64,000 nucleotides of DNA from Roseococcus sp. SYP-B2431 (GCF_004336745.1 NZ_SJXD01000027.1:248001-312000), one strand, 5' to 3'; positions 1 through 8,477 are shown, numbered from the stretch's first letter. The notes: generated by a model not told the origin, from the letters alone. Program-made: numbers and translations.

Positions 1-10
1 ACCAGCCTGA

Positions 11-1606
11 TCACGATTTGGAAACACCCCAGAAGAAGGGCAGCGGGCCTTTGACGACGCCGCTGACGTTGCGGCGCCAGGCCTGATAGCCCAGGAAGAA
101 ACCTGTTGGCGCGTAGACCACGTTTTCGATGGCCTCGCTGTTGATCTTGTCCATCGCCGCCTTCTCCGCGGTCTCGTTGGGCGCCTCGAACCATTCGGTC
201 ACCCCCTGCTCCACCGACGGGACGTTCGGCCAGCCGAACCAGGCGCCGTCGCCATTGGCGCGGACCGCGTTGTAGGCGGCGGGATTTACGCAATCCGCGC
301 CGGCGTGCCAGCTGTGGAACATGCTCCAGCCGCCCTGATTCGGCGGGTTCTTCATGGCGCGGCGCTGGCCCGTGGTGCCCCAGTCGGTCGCGACGAAGTC
401 CACATTCATGCCCATGCGCTTCAGCAGGTCGGCCGTCACGTCGCCCATGGCCTTGGTGATCGGCTGATCCTGTGCCACGACGCAGACCACCGGCTCGTTG
501 CGGTAGCCGCCCTCCTGGAGCAGGCGCTTCGCCAGGTCCATGTTGCGCGGGCCCTTCAGGATGTCCCCGCCCGCCTCGGTGTAGCCGGGCGTGCCGGGCG
601 TGAAGAAGCCGGGCAGCGCCTTCCAGAGATTGTTGTCGTCGCCCACCAGGGCGCGCATGTAGTCCTCTTGGCTCATCGCGGCGAGAACGGCCTGGCGGAT
701 TTTCTGCGAGTTGAACGGCGGGTGCAGGTGGTTCATCCGGAAGGAGCCGATATTGCCCAGCGGATCGGCGATGTCGACCGCGATGTTGCGGTTGCGGCGC
801 AGCACCGGGATGAGGTCGGTGATGGGATTCTCCCACCAATCGACCTCGCCATTCTGCAGCGCGGCCGAGGCCGTCGCCGGATCGGGCATGACGGTCCATT
901 CGAGGCGGTCGACCATGATGCGCTTGCCGCCGGCGAGCCAGCTCGCGGGCTCGTTGCGCGGCACGTATTGGTCGAACTTCTGGAAGACCGCCTTCGCCCC
1001 CGGCACCCATTCGTTGCGCACGAAGCGCATCGGGCCCGAGCCGATGTATTCCGTGATCTGCGTGAAGGGATCGGTGCGCGCGATGCGCTCCGGCATGATG
1101 AAGAGGATGGGCGTGTTGGTCTTGGCCAGCGCGTAGATCAGCTTGGGAAAGCGCGACTTCAGCACCCAGCGGAAGCTGCGGTCGTCCAACGCGACCAGCT
1201 CCTGCTGGATGGCGCGGATCATCTGGCCCATGGGGTCGCGCGGCATCCAGCGGGTGATGGAGGCGACGACGTCCTTCGCGAGCACCGGCTCGCCGTCATG
1301 GAACCTCAGCCCCTCGCGAAGCTTGAAGGTCCAGGTGAGGCCGTCCGACGAGACGGTGTGGCCCTCCACCATCTGCGGCTGCGGCTCGAGCTTGTCGTTC
1401 ACGCCGTAGAGCGTGTCCCATACGGCCGCCGAGGCGTTGCGCACGACGTATTGGGTGCCCCAGATCGGGTCGAAGTTCGCAAGGTTCGCCTGCGGCACGA
1501 AGCGCAGGGTGCGCGCGGCGGCCCCCTGGCTCAGCGCCGGACCGGACAGGCCCGCACTCGCCGCAGCGGCCGCGACGCCGGCCTGTAAAAAGCTTCTACG
1601 CTCCAT
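11..1606 (-). CDS. ABC transporter substrate-binding protein, family 5 (SBP copy 1)
   Basis: This is a 531-residue periplasmic binding protein of the SBP_bac_5 (DppA/OppA-like) family, expected to deliver peptides or related solutes to an ABC importer. The N-terminus has a twin-arginine-type signal (ERRSFLQ, residues 2-8) and an Ala-rich core ending in ALSQ. The early block LRFVPQANLANFDPIW and the later GSGPMRF block are shared with the three paralogues upstream. The ATG at 1606 is preferred because GGGAG lies about 9 nt upstream and the signal peptide begins there; a longer in-frame ATG at 1651 would bury it. It is the last of four tandem paralogues in transcription order. Bases 255-392 are duplicated exactly inside the third paralogue. 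The solute is unknown, and any permease genes would lie beyond the left edge. Confidence 0.9.
   Translation of the reverse strand: MERRSFLQAGVAAAAASAGLSGPALSQGAAARTLRFVPQANLANFDPIWGTQYVVRNASAAVWDTLYGVNDKLEPQPQMVEGHTVSSDGLTWTFKLREGLRFHDGEPVLAKDVVASITRWMPRDPMGQMIRAIQQELVALDDRSFRWVLKSRFPKLIYALAKTNTPILFIMPERIARTDPFTQITEYIGSGPMRFVRNEWVPGAKAVFQKFDQYVPRNEPASWLAGGKRIMVDRLEWTVMPDPATASAALQNGEVDWWENPITDLIPVLRRNRNIAVDIADPLGNIGSFRMNHLHPPFNSQKIRQAVLAAMSQEDYMRALVGDDNNLWKALPGFFTPGTPGYTEAGGDILKGPRNMDLAKRLLQEGGYRNEPVVCVVAQDQPITKAMGDVTADLLKRMGMNVDFVATDWGTTGQRRAMKNPPNQGGWSMFHSWHAGADCVNPAAYNAVRANGDGAWFGWPNVPSVEQGVTEWFEAPNETAEKAAMDKINSEAIENVVYAPTGFFLGYQAWRRNVSGVVKGPLPFFWGVSKS
255..392. repeat. 138-bp donor segment, identical copy at 3577-3714
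   Basis: The 138 bases here are identical to 3577-3714 and both copies are read in the same coding frame. In this gene the segment is at home: it continues the alignment with the other paralogues on both sides. It is therefore the likely source of the patch found in SBP copy 3. Confidence 0.95.
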
Positions 1607-1716
1607 CAGCCAATCTCCCGTTCCCCCGGCCTGCCGCCGTGTTGGGCTCAACCTGCACCACCGTTGGGCAACACGCCAGCGCTACCGCGCTGCAGCATGG
1701 TCCCGGCGTGCTGCGT

Positions 1717-1732
1717 TGCACACGCCGTGCCA
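1717..1732 (-). promoter_or_regulatory. Sigma-54-like promoter candidate upstream of SBP copy 1
   Basis: On the minus strand the sequence TGGCACGGCGTGTGCA has GG and GC separated by ten bases and differs from TGGCACG-N4-TTGCA at one position. It lies in the gap between the stop of SBP copy 2 (1741) and the start of SBP copy 1 (1606). The same bases overlap a 6-bp hairpin (GGCGTG 1705-1710 with CACGCC 1721-1726), so a termination role is an alternative. Confidence 0.35.
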
Positions 1733-1740
1733 GAGATGCG

Positions 1741-3327
1741 TCAGGCGCGCCGCACGCCCCAGAAGAGCGAGGAACCGCCCCGCACCACGCCCGTGATGCT
1801 GCGCCGCCAGGCCTGCGGCGGCCGCACCAGGCCGAGCGGGATGAAGGGCACCTCGTCCCAGGCCACGCGCTGGATCTCCTGGGCGACGCGCTGCGCCGCC
1901 GCCTGGTCGGGCGCGTCGAACCATTGCTCGCGCAGCGCCTCCAGCCGCGGCATGGTCGGCCAGCCGGACCAGGCCTGCGCGCCGTTGCCGCGCAGCGGCT
2001 GGTGGCTGCCGGGCACCGAGACGTCGAGCCCTTCCCAGGTCGTGCAGAAGACGCTCCAGCCGCCCTGCTCCACCGGGTTGCGGTTGGTGCGGCGCTGGAT
2101 CTGCGTGCCCCAGTCCATGGCTGGGAAATCGACGTTGAAGCCGACCCGGCGCAGCAGGTCCGCCGCGACTTCCGACAGGTTCTGCAGCACCGGAAGGTCG
2201 GTCGCGGACATCATGACGACCCGCTGGCCGGCATAGGAGGAGGCCCGCAGCGCGGCGCGCGCCGCCTCCAGATCGCGCGGCCCCGAGAGAGCCTCCAGCC
2301 CGGCACCGTTCGCGAGCGGCGTGCCCGGCGTGAAGACGCCCGCCGGCACGACGGAGAGCCCCGCATCCGTGCCGATCGCCGCATCCATGAAGGCGCGCTG
2401 GTCCACGGCCGGCAGCAGCGCGCGCCGCACCGCCACGTCGTTGAAGGGCGGGTGCAGGAAATTGAAGCGCAGCACGCCGAGATTGCCGGCCGGGTTCACC
2501 ACGCCGATCTCGATGTCGCGGTTGCGGCGCAGCAGCGGCAGCAGGTCGGGCAGCGGCGTCTCCCACCAGTCCGCCTCGTTGTTCTGCAGCGCGGCGCCGG
2601 CCGTCGCCGGGTCGGGCATGATGCGCCACTCGACGCGGTCGAAATGCACCGGCTTGGCGCCGGCGAGGAAATCGGTCGGCTCGCTGCGCGGCACATAGCC
2701 CTCGAAGCGCTCGTAGACCGCAACGTCGCCGGGCCGGAAGAGATCGCGGCGGAAGCGGAAGGGTCCGCTGCCCGTGGGGTCGGTGATCTGCGTGAAGGGA
2801 TCGGTCCGCGCCACGCGCTCGGGCATGATAGCGCAGATATTGGCCGACGGCTTGCCCAGCGCCCAGGCGAGGCCGGGCCAGGGCTTCTTCAGCCGGATCC
2901 GGATGGTGCGGTCGTCCGGCGCCGAGACCTCCTCGCCGAGCGCGACGAGCCGGCTGCCCAGCACGTCCCGCTTGGACCAGCGCAGGATGGAGGCCACGCA
3001 GTCGCGGGCGCGCACCGGCTCGTTGTCGTGGAACTTCAGGCCCTCGCGCAGGCTGATGGTCCAGGTCAACCCGTCGACGCCGATCTCGTGCCCTTCCGCC
3101 ATCTGCGGCCGCACCTGATAGTCGGCACCGAGGCCGTAGAGCAGGTCGTAGACCATCAGCCCGTGGTTGCGGACGACGACCGCCGTGCTCCAGACCGGAT
3201 CGATGCTGGCGAGGTTCGCCTGCGGGATGAAGCGCAGCGTGCGCGCGGAGGCCTGAGCCGAGGCGAGGCTGGGCGCGCCGAGCAGCGCCGCCGCGCCGCC
3301 CAGGCTCGCCCTGCGGGAGATGCCCAT
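1741..3327 (-). CDS. ABC transporter substrate-binding protein, family 5 (SBP copy 2)
   Basis: This 528-residue paralogue of the neighbouring binding proteins belongs to the DppA/OppA-like SBP_bac_5 family and should act in the periplasm as the recognition subunit of an ABC importer. It starts with a twin-arginine-like signal (SRRASLG) and a likely cleavage after ASAQ near residue 25. The family block LRFIPQANLASIDPVW follows directly, and the C-terminus ends in the shared pattern ITGVVRGGSSLFWGVRR. The ATG at 3327 lies 5 bp after the stop of SBP copy 3, so the two are probably co-transcribed. The open frame continues upstream to 4476, but that part is an antisense-free shadow of SBP copy 3 and lacks family similarity. 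Its length is normal for the family, unlike copy 3. Confidence 0.9.
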   Translation of the reverse strand: MGISRRASLGGAAALLGAPSLASAQASARTLRFIPQANLASIDPVWSTAVVVRNHGLMVYDLLYGLGADYQVRPQMAEGHEIGVDGLTWTISLREGLKFHDNEPVRARDCVASILRWSKRDVLGSRLVALGEEVSAPDDRTIRIRLKKPWPGLAWALGKPSANICAIMPERVARTDPFTQITDPTGSGPFRFRRDLFRPGDVAVYERFEGYVPRSEPTDFLAGAKPVHFDRVEWRIMPDPATAGAALQNNEADWWETPLPDLLPLLRRNRDIEIGVVNPAGNLGVLRFNFLHPPFNDVAVRRALLPAVDQRAFMDAAIGTDAGLSVVPAGVFTPGTPLANGAGLEALSGPRDLEAARAALRASSYAGQRVVMMSATDLPVLQNLSEVAADLLRRVGFNVDFPAMDWGTQIQRRTNRNPVEQGGWSVFCTTWEGLDVSVPGSHQPLRGNGAQAWSGWPTMPRLEALREQWFDAPDQAAAQRVAQEIQRVAWDEVPFIPLGLVRPPQAWRRSITGVVRGGSSLFWGVRRA

Positions 3328-3332
3328 GGCGC

Positions 3333-5171
3333 TCAGGCCTTTCCGATGTTCCAGAACACCGTCGCGGGCGCCCGGAAGACGCCGGTGAGGTTCCGCCGCC
3401 AGGCGCTCGGCTGCCAGTAGTAGCCGAGCGGCAGGTAGGACATGACCTCCATCGCGCGGCGGTTGAGCTGCTCGGCGATGGCGCGGCTCTCCTGCGGGCC
3501 GTCCGCATTGATCCAGGCGCCGCGCAGCCGCTCGATCTCCGCGTCGTCCGGCCAGCCGAACCAGGCATTGGCGCCGTTGGCGCGGACCGCGTTGTAGGCG
3601 GCGGGATTTACGCAATCCGCGCCGGCGTGCCAGCTGTGGAACATGCTCCAGCCGCCCTGATTCGGCGGGTTCTTCATGGCGCGGCGCTGGCCCGTGGTGC
3701 CCCAGTCGGTCGCGCGGCGGTTGAGCTGCTCGGCGATGGCGCGGCTCTCCTGCGGGCCGTCCGCATTGATCCAGGCGCCGCGCAGCCGCTCGATCTCCGC
3801 GTCGTCCGGCCAGCCGAACCAGGCATTGGCGCCGTTGGCGCGGAGGAACAGGTGGAAGACCGGCATGGTCAGCGACTGGCCGGAGGAGGTGGTGTGGATG
3901 ATGCTCCAGCCGCCCCGCTCCACCGGCTCCTTGCTGGCGCGGCGCTGGATCAGCGTGCCCCAGTCGGCCGAGATGAGCTCCAGGTTCATGCCGAGGCGCT
4001 GCAGCAGATCCGCCGTCACGAGGGAGAGCGCGTTGATCTGCGGATAGTCGCCCGGCGCGATGAGCACGACCTTCTCGTCGCGATAGCCCGCCTCGCGCAG
4101 CGCGGCCTTGGCGCGCTCGAGGTTGTGGATCTTCAGGATCTCGCTGCCGGCCTCGTTGGCGAGCGGCGTGTCGCAGGTGAAGACGCCCTCGCAGACGCCC
4201 CAGCCCCGCGTGTCGGTCCCGGCCACGGCGGTGAGGTAGTCGCGCTGGTCCACCGCCATGGCGACCGCGCGGCGGATCGCGGGATTGTTGAAGGGCGGCT
4301 GTAGCGTGTTGAAGCGCGCGATGCCGTAGGTGCCGTCGAGCAGCCGCTGCTCCACCACGAGCTCGCGCGAGCGGCGCATGACCGGCAGGAGGTCGTGCAG
4401 CGGATATTCCCAGTAATCCTGCTCGCCCTGGGTCATGGCGGCGGCGCTGGTGGCCGGATCGGAGATCACCGTCCATTCCACGCGGTCGATGCGCGGCGCG
4501 CGGCCGCCGGCCAGGCCGTCCACCGCCTCCTGCCGGGGCACGTAGCCGTCATGCTTCGCCCAGACCGCCTTCTGGCCGGGGTTCCACTCATTCGCCACGA
4601 AGCGGAAGGGACCGCTGCCGATGGCCTCGCGGATCTGGGTGAAGGCGTCGGTGCTGGCGATGCGCTCGGGCATGACGAAGCAGGGGAACTGCGTCTGGCC
4701 GAGCGCCTGGAGCAGCAGCGGGACAGGGCGATGCAGGCGGAAGCGGAAGCGGCGGTCGTCCATCGCCTCCACCTCGGCGACGCTCGGCTGCAGCACCTGC
4801 ATGAAGGGATCGCGCCGGGCCCAGCGCCTGATCGAGGCGACGGCATCCTTCGAGGTCACCTTCTGGCCGTCGTGGAAGACGAGGCCCTCGCGCAGGGTGA
4901 AGGTGAGCGTGAGGCGGTCGTCCGAGAGCGACCAGCCCTCCGCCATCTGCGGCCTGATCTCGCCCTGGGCGTTCTGGGCGCAGATCTGGTCGAAGACCAT
5001 GAAGGCGTTGTTGCGCGTGACGACGGCCGTGGTCCACACCGGATCGAGGCTGGTGAGGTTGGCCTGGGGGATGACGCGCAGCACGCGCGCGGCGCCGCCC
5101 TGGGCGCCCGCCACCCTGGGGGCGGCCACGCCCGCCGCCGTTGCCGCCATGACGCTGCGCCTATGGATCAT
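3333..5171 (-). CDS. ABC transporter substrate-binding protein, family 5 (SBP copy 3), with chimeric 86-residue insertion
   Basis: This is a family-5 solute-binding protein of 612 residues, about 86 longer than its three neighbours (526-531). The signal peptide begins MIHRRS, and the ATG at 5171 has GAGGAAG just upstream. The extra length is a 258-bp in-frame insertion near the C-terminus. The block from ANAWFGWPDDAEIERL to EQLNRRA occurs twice, and between the copies sits a stretch (TDWGTTGQRRAMKNPPNQGG onward) identical to SBP copy 1. Removing 258 bp would restore a 526-residue protein. The insert adds a second C-terminal-lobe fragment in a region that packs in one lobe of the fold, so the protein may not fold or bind normally. 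The nucleotide identity is perfect, which means a very recent event or an assembly error. Confidence 0.85.
   Translation of the reverse strand: MIHRRSVMAATAAGVAAPRVAGAQGGAARVLRVIPQANLTSLDPVWTTAVVTRNNAFMVFDQICAQNAQGEIRPQMAEGWSLSDDRLTLTFTLREGLVFHDGQKVTSKDAVASIRRWARRDPFMQVLQPSVAEVEAMDDRRFRFRLHRPVPLLLQALGQTQFPCFVMPERIASTDAFTQIREAIGSGPFRFVANEWNPGQKAVWAKHDGYVPRQEAVDGLAGGRAPRIDRVEWTVISDPATSAAAMTQGEQDYWEYPLHDLLPVMRRSRELVVEQRLLDGTYGIARFNTLQPPFNNPAIRRAVAMAVDQRDYLTAVAGTDTRGWGVCEGVFTCDTPLANEAGSEILKIHNLERAKAALREAGYRDEKVVLIAPGDYPQINALSLVTADLLQRLGMNLELISADWGTLIQRRASKEPVERGGWSIIHTTSSGQSLTMPVFHLFLRANGANAWFGWPDDAEIERLRGAWINADGPQESRAIAEQLNRRATDWGTTGQRRAMKNPPNQGGWSMFHSWHAGADCVNPAAYNAVRANGANAWFGWPDDAEIERLRGAWINADGPQESRAIAEQLNRRAMEVMSYLPLGYYWQPSAWRRNLTGVFRAPATVFWNIGKA
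3452..3586. repeat. 135-bp direct repeat, copy A (within SBP copy 3)
   Basis: This segment is identical to 3710-3844, offset by 258 bp. It encodes the ANAWFGWPDDAEIERL...EQLNRRA part of the binding protein. Its right end overlaps, by the 10 bases TTGGCGCGGA (3577-3586), the start of the patch copied from SBP copy 1. Confidence 0.95.
3577..3714. repeat. 138-bp patch identical to 255-392
   Basis: This block lies between the two 135-bp direct repeats and matches SBP copy 1 without a mismatch. It shares TTGGCGCGGA with repeat A on one side (3577-3586) and TCGCG with repeat B on the other (3710-3714). Such short shared sequences at both junctions are what template switching, or a mis-resolved assembly graph, would leave. 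Confidence 0.95.
3710..3844. repeat. 135-bp direct repeat, copy B (within SBP copy 3)
   Basis: Second identical copy of 3452-3586. Beyond 3844 the sequence continues as ordinary SBP coding sequence. Confidence 0.95.
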
Positions 5172-5193
5172 CGCTTCCTCCAAAGAAGATCGA

Positions 5194-5206
5194 GGGGCTT
5201 CGCCCC
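5194..5206 (-). terminator. GC hairpin with T-rich flank upstream of SBP copy 3
   Basis: GGGGC (5194-5198) pairs with GCCCC (5202-5206) across a 3-base loop. On the minus strand it is followed by TCGATCTTCTTT. It lies between the stop of SBP copy 4 and the start of SBP copy 3, so it could terminate or attenuate transcription between them. The stem is short. Confidence 0.35.
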
Positions 5207-5248
5207 CCGAACCCACCAAGAAACTCAGCTTCCTGGATTCGTCCGTCA

Positions 5249-5268
5249 GGGGGGCAGCGGAGCCCCCC
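5249..5268 (-). terminator. GC-rich hairpin immediately after SBP copy 4
   Basis: GGGGGGC (5249-5255) pairs with GCCCCCC (5262-5268) across a 6-base loop. It begins directly after the stop codon of SBP copy 4 (5269-5271). No T-run follows on the minus strand, so it may stabilise the mRNA end rather than terminate. Confidence 0.4.
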
Positions 5269-6849
5269 TCAACTCCTCCGGATGCCCCAGAACAGCGCCA
5301 GCCCGGACACCCGATCCGCCAGGTTGGTGCGCAGCGCGGTCAGCGACTTGTACGCACCGACCGGGATATAGGGCAGCTCGTCCAGCGCCACGGTCTGCAT
5401 CTCGCGCGTGATGCGCTGCTCGGTGGCGAGGTCCGGCGCCTCGAACCAGCTGTCGCGCAGCTCCTCGAGCCTTGGGATGGTCGGCCAGCCGAACCAGGCG
5501 TCGTTGCCGTTGCCGCGCAGCGGGAAATGCGCCGCCGGGTTCACGAAATCGAAGGAGGAGAAGGCGGTGAAGAGCATGCTCCACCCGCCCCGGTCCACCG
5601 GCTCGCGCGAGGTGCGGCGCTGCACGGTCGTGCCCCAGTCGGTCAGCACGATGTCGGCGTTGAAGCCGAGGCGCCGCACGAGGTCCGCGCCCACCTGGGT
5701 CATGGCCGAGGGCGCCAGGATGTCGGTCGGGCCGATCAGGCGCATGGGCTGGTTGGTGTAGCCCGCGGCGCGCATGAGCTCCTTCGCGCGGTCGATGCTG
5801 CGCGGGCCGTTCAGCACGGACATGCCGGCGTCCGAGGCCAGCGGCGTGCCCGGCGTGAACATGCCGCAGGTGGCGACATAGTTCTGCGGCTCGTCGCCGA
5901 CCACCGCCGCCATGAAATCCGCCTGGCTGATCGCCGGCAGCATCGCCTGGCGCAGCTTCTTCTCGTTGAAGGGCGGGTGCAGGTGGTTGAAGCGCAGGAT
6001 TCCGGTGAGCGGCAGGGGATCGATCGCCTCGATCTTGATGGCCCGGTTGCGGCGCAGCAGCTGCTGGATCTCCGGCGGCGGCTGCTCGTACCAGTCGATC
6101 TCGCCTGTCTGCAGCGCGGCGGCCGAGGTCGCCGCGTCGGTGATGATGTTCCACTCCACGCGGTCGAAATGCGCGACCTTCGGCCCGGCCGTGAGGCTCG
6201 GCGCCCCGCTGGAGACGGGGACGTAGTCGGCGAAGCGCGTATAGACGACGCGGCTGCCGGAGTTGAACTCGTCCGCCTTGAAGACGAAGGGACCGCTGCC
6301 GACCGTCTCGCGGATCTGGGTGAAGGGATCGGTGCGCGCCAGCCGCTCCGGCATCACGAAGGCCGGGCTGTTGGAGACCTGCGCCAGCGCCATGAAGAGC
6401 AGCGGGAAGGGCCGCTTGAGCCGGAAGCGCAGGCGCTTGTCGTCCACCACCTCGACCGCGTCGGTCACGGTCGCGAGCTTCTGGCCCATGGGGTTACGGC
6501 GCATCCAGCGGGTGAGGCTCGGCACCACGTCCTGCGCGCGCACCGGCTCGCCGTCGTGGAACTTCAGCCCGTCGCGCAATGTGATGACGACGATCTTGCC
6601 GCCATCCTCCAGCACGTGCCCGGACGCCATCTGCGGCGCGGTCTGGAAATCCGCATTCACGCCATAGAGCGTGTCGTAGACCATGTGGCCGTGGTTGCGG
6701 GTGACGTTCGCCGTGGTCCAGATCGGGTCGAGGCTGGTGAGGTTCGCCTGCGGGACGAATTTGAGCACGCGGTTCTGGGCCGGCTGCGCCAGGGCGGGGC
6801 CCGCCAGGGTGGCGGCGGCGGCGCCGGCGAGGAGGTCACGGCGTTTCAT
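5269..6849 (-). CDS. ABC transporter substrate-binding protein, family 5 (SBP copy 4)
   Basis: This 526-residue protein is the first gene in transcription order of the four tandem SBP_bac_5 paralogues. It has a twin-arginine-like signal (KRRDLLAG, residues 2-9) with probable cleavage after ALAQ near residue 22. The core shows the family blocks LKFVPQANLTSLDPIW and TVGSGPFVF. The C-terminus ends GLALFWGIRRS, matching the FWG-R pattern of its neighbours. Like the others it should bind a peptide-like or opine-like solute in the periplasm. It is separated from SBP copy 3 by about 97 bp containing two hairpins, so expression of the array may be graded. The divergence between copies, apart from the patch in copy 3, argues for old duplication with different ligands; that is inference. 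Confidence 0.9.
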   Translation of the reverse strand: MKRRDLLAGAAAATLAGPALAQPAQNRVLKFVPQANLTSLDPIWTTANVTRNHGHMVYDTLYGVNADFQTAPQMASGHVLEDGGKIVVITLRDGLKFHDGEPVRAQDVVPSLTRWMRRNPMGQKLATVTDAVEVVDDKRLRFRLKRPFPLLFMALAQVSNSPAFVMPERLARTDPFTQIRETVGSGPFVFKADEFNSGSRVVYTRFADYVPVSSGAPSLTAGPKVAHFDRVEWNIITDAATSAAALQTGEIDWYEQPPPEIQQLLRRNRAIKIEAIDPLPLTGILRFNHLHPPFNEKKLRQAMLPAISQADFMAAVVGDEPQNYVATCGMFTPGTPLASDAGMSVLNGPRSIDRAKELMRAAGYTNQPMRLIGPTDILAPSAMTQVGADLVRRLGFNADIVLTDWGTTVQRRTSREPVDRGGWSMLFTAFSSFDFVNPAAHFPLRGNGNDAWFGWPTIPRLEELRDSWFEAPDLATEQRITREMQTVALDELPYIPVGAYKSLTALRTNLADRVSGLALFWGIRRS

Positions 6850-6911
6850 GGGCAGGTCCCTTATGGTCGTGCGGCGCAGGTTGAAAGCGGCGGCCGCGAT
6901 CGGTCAAGTTG

Positions 6912-8477
6912 TTATAGCAGCACGGAAGGCAGCCAGGTGGCCGATAACGGGAAGAGCACGACCAGCGCCAGCGCAATAATCTGGATCATCACGAAGGGAA
7001 TGATTCCGCGATAGACGTCCTGGGATGTGACGCCCGGAGGCAGCACGCCCTGGATGTAGAAGAGCGTCGGCCCCAAAGGCGGGGTCAGGAAGCTCGTCTG
7101 CAGGTTCAGCGCGAGCAGCACGCCGAACCAGATGGGATCGATGCCCATCTGCATCAGCACCGGGCCGGTGATGGGCACGACGATGATGACGATCTCCGTG
7201 AAGTCCAGCGGAAAGCCCAGGAGGAAGACGATGAGCATCACGAGGAACAGCGCGCCGTACTTCCCGCCCGGCATGGCCTCGAGGACGGAGCGCACCACGT
7301 CGTCGCCGCCCAGGCCGCGGAAGACCAGGCTGAACAGGGTGGCGCCGATGAGCGTCCCGAAGATCATCGCCGTCACGCTCATGGTGGCGTGCGAGGTCGG
7401 GCCGAGGATGCCGTCCCTGAAGGTGCGCGAGAGCGAGACGAGGATGCCCCAGGCCAGGACCAGGGTGAGGACCGCCGCCGCGACGAGCGCGAGCTGGTCG
7501 GCGAGCGGCGCCTCCTGCCGGCCGAGGCGCAGGTCGAAGAAGCTGCGCAGCACCACCAGCAGCAGGGCCGCCGCATTGGCGAGATGGATGGGCGCGGGCG
7601 AGCCCTTCCCCGCCCGCAGCCCCGCCAGCAGCAGCGCGCCGATGGCGCCGACCGCGGCGGATTCCGTGGGCGTCGCGATGCCGGCCAGCGTCGAGCCGAG
7701 GATCGCCACCAGCAGCACGATGGGCGCGACCAGCACCTCGACCAGCGTGGCGAGGCTGACGTTTCCGGCCTCGTCCGGCGGTACGGCAGGGCCGATCGAC
7801 GGCTTCCACCAGCACAGCACCGCCTGGTAGATCATGTAGAGCGCCGTCAGCACCAGGCTCGGGATCATCGCGCCGGCATAGAGATCGCCAACCGAGATGG
7901 TCTGGATGGAGAACAGCCCCTGGGAGAGCTGCGCCTGCTGATAGGCCGAGGCCAGCACCTCGCCCAGCACGACCATGACCGTGGCCGGCGGGATGATCTG
8001 CCCGAGCGTGCCGGCCGCGCAGATGCTGCCCGTGGCGAAGGCCGGGTCGTAGCGGTGGCGCATCATGGCCGGCAGGGCGATCAGCCCCATGGTGACGACC
8101 GTCGCGCCCACCACGCCGGCCGAGGCGCCGAGCAGCGCGCCCACCACCGTGACCGAGATGGCGAGGCCGCCATTCATCTTGCCGAAGAGCCGACCCATCG
8201 CCTCCAGCAGGTCCGGCGCGATGCGGCTGCGCTCCAGCATCATGCCCATGAAGACGAAGAGCGGGATGGCGATCAGCGTCTCGCTCGTCATCGTGCCGAA
8301 GATGCGCTGCGCCAGCGCGCCCAGCAGGAAGTGGTCGAAGACGCCGAAGGCGATGCCGAGCCCGCCGAAGACCATGGCGCAGCCGGTCAGGATGAACATC
8401 ACCGGCAGGCCGACCATGATGAAGGTGCAGAGCGCCGCCATCATGCCGATGTTGAGCCAGAGCCCGATGCCGCTCAT
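6912..8477 (-). CDS. dctM: TRAP transporter large permease subunit (DctM family)
   Basis: This 521-residue inner-membrane protein is the large, translocating subunit of a tripartite ATP-independent periplasmic transporter, which imports organic acids using an ion gradient. It is almost wholly hydrophobic, with about a dozen or more predicted membrane segments, and contains the family patterns FVFMGMMLERSRIA and GIATPTESAAVGA. It is longer than a typical 425-430-residue DctM because of an extra hydrophobic stretch after residue 300, as seen in some larger DctM variants. The start at 8477 overlaps the dctQ stop in an ATGA arrangement, which supports translational coupling. A longer open frame to 8954 is an out-of-frame shadow of dctQ and was not used. 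Confidence 0.92.
   Translation of the reverse strand: MSGIGLWLNIGMMAALCTFIMVGLPVMFILTGCAMVFGGLGIAFGVFDHFLLGALAQRIFGTMTSETLIAIPLFVFMGMMLERSRIAPDLLEAMGRLFGKMNGGLAISVTVVGALLGASAGVVGATVVTMGLIALPAMMRHRYDPAFATGSICAAGTLGQIIPPATVMVVLGEVLASAYQQAQLSQGLFSIQTISVGDLYAGAMIPSLVLTALYMIYQAVLCWWKPSIGPAVPPDEAGNVSLATLVEVLVAPIVLLVAILGSTLAGIATPTESAAVGAIGALLLAGLRAGKGSPAPIHLANAAALLLVVLRSFFDLRLGRQEAPLADQLALVAAAVLTLVLAWGILVSLSRTFRDGILGPTSHATMSVTAMIFGTLIGATLFSLVFRGLGGDDVVRSVLEAMPGGKYGALFLVMLIVFLLGFPLDFTEIVIIVVPITGPVLMQMGIDPIWFGVLLALNLQTSFLTPPLGPTLFYIQGVLPPGVTSQDVYRGIIPFVMIQIIALALVVLFPLSATWLPSVLL

Noticed and set aside
3328-4476. Upstream extension of the SBP copy 2 reading frame, giving a 911-residue product
   Set aside because: It runs through SBP copy 3 in another frame, is rich in Arg/Ala/Pro without family similarity, and SBP copy 2 has a proper signal peptide start at 3327.
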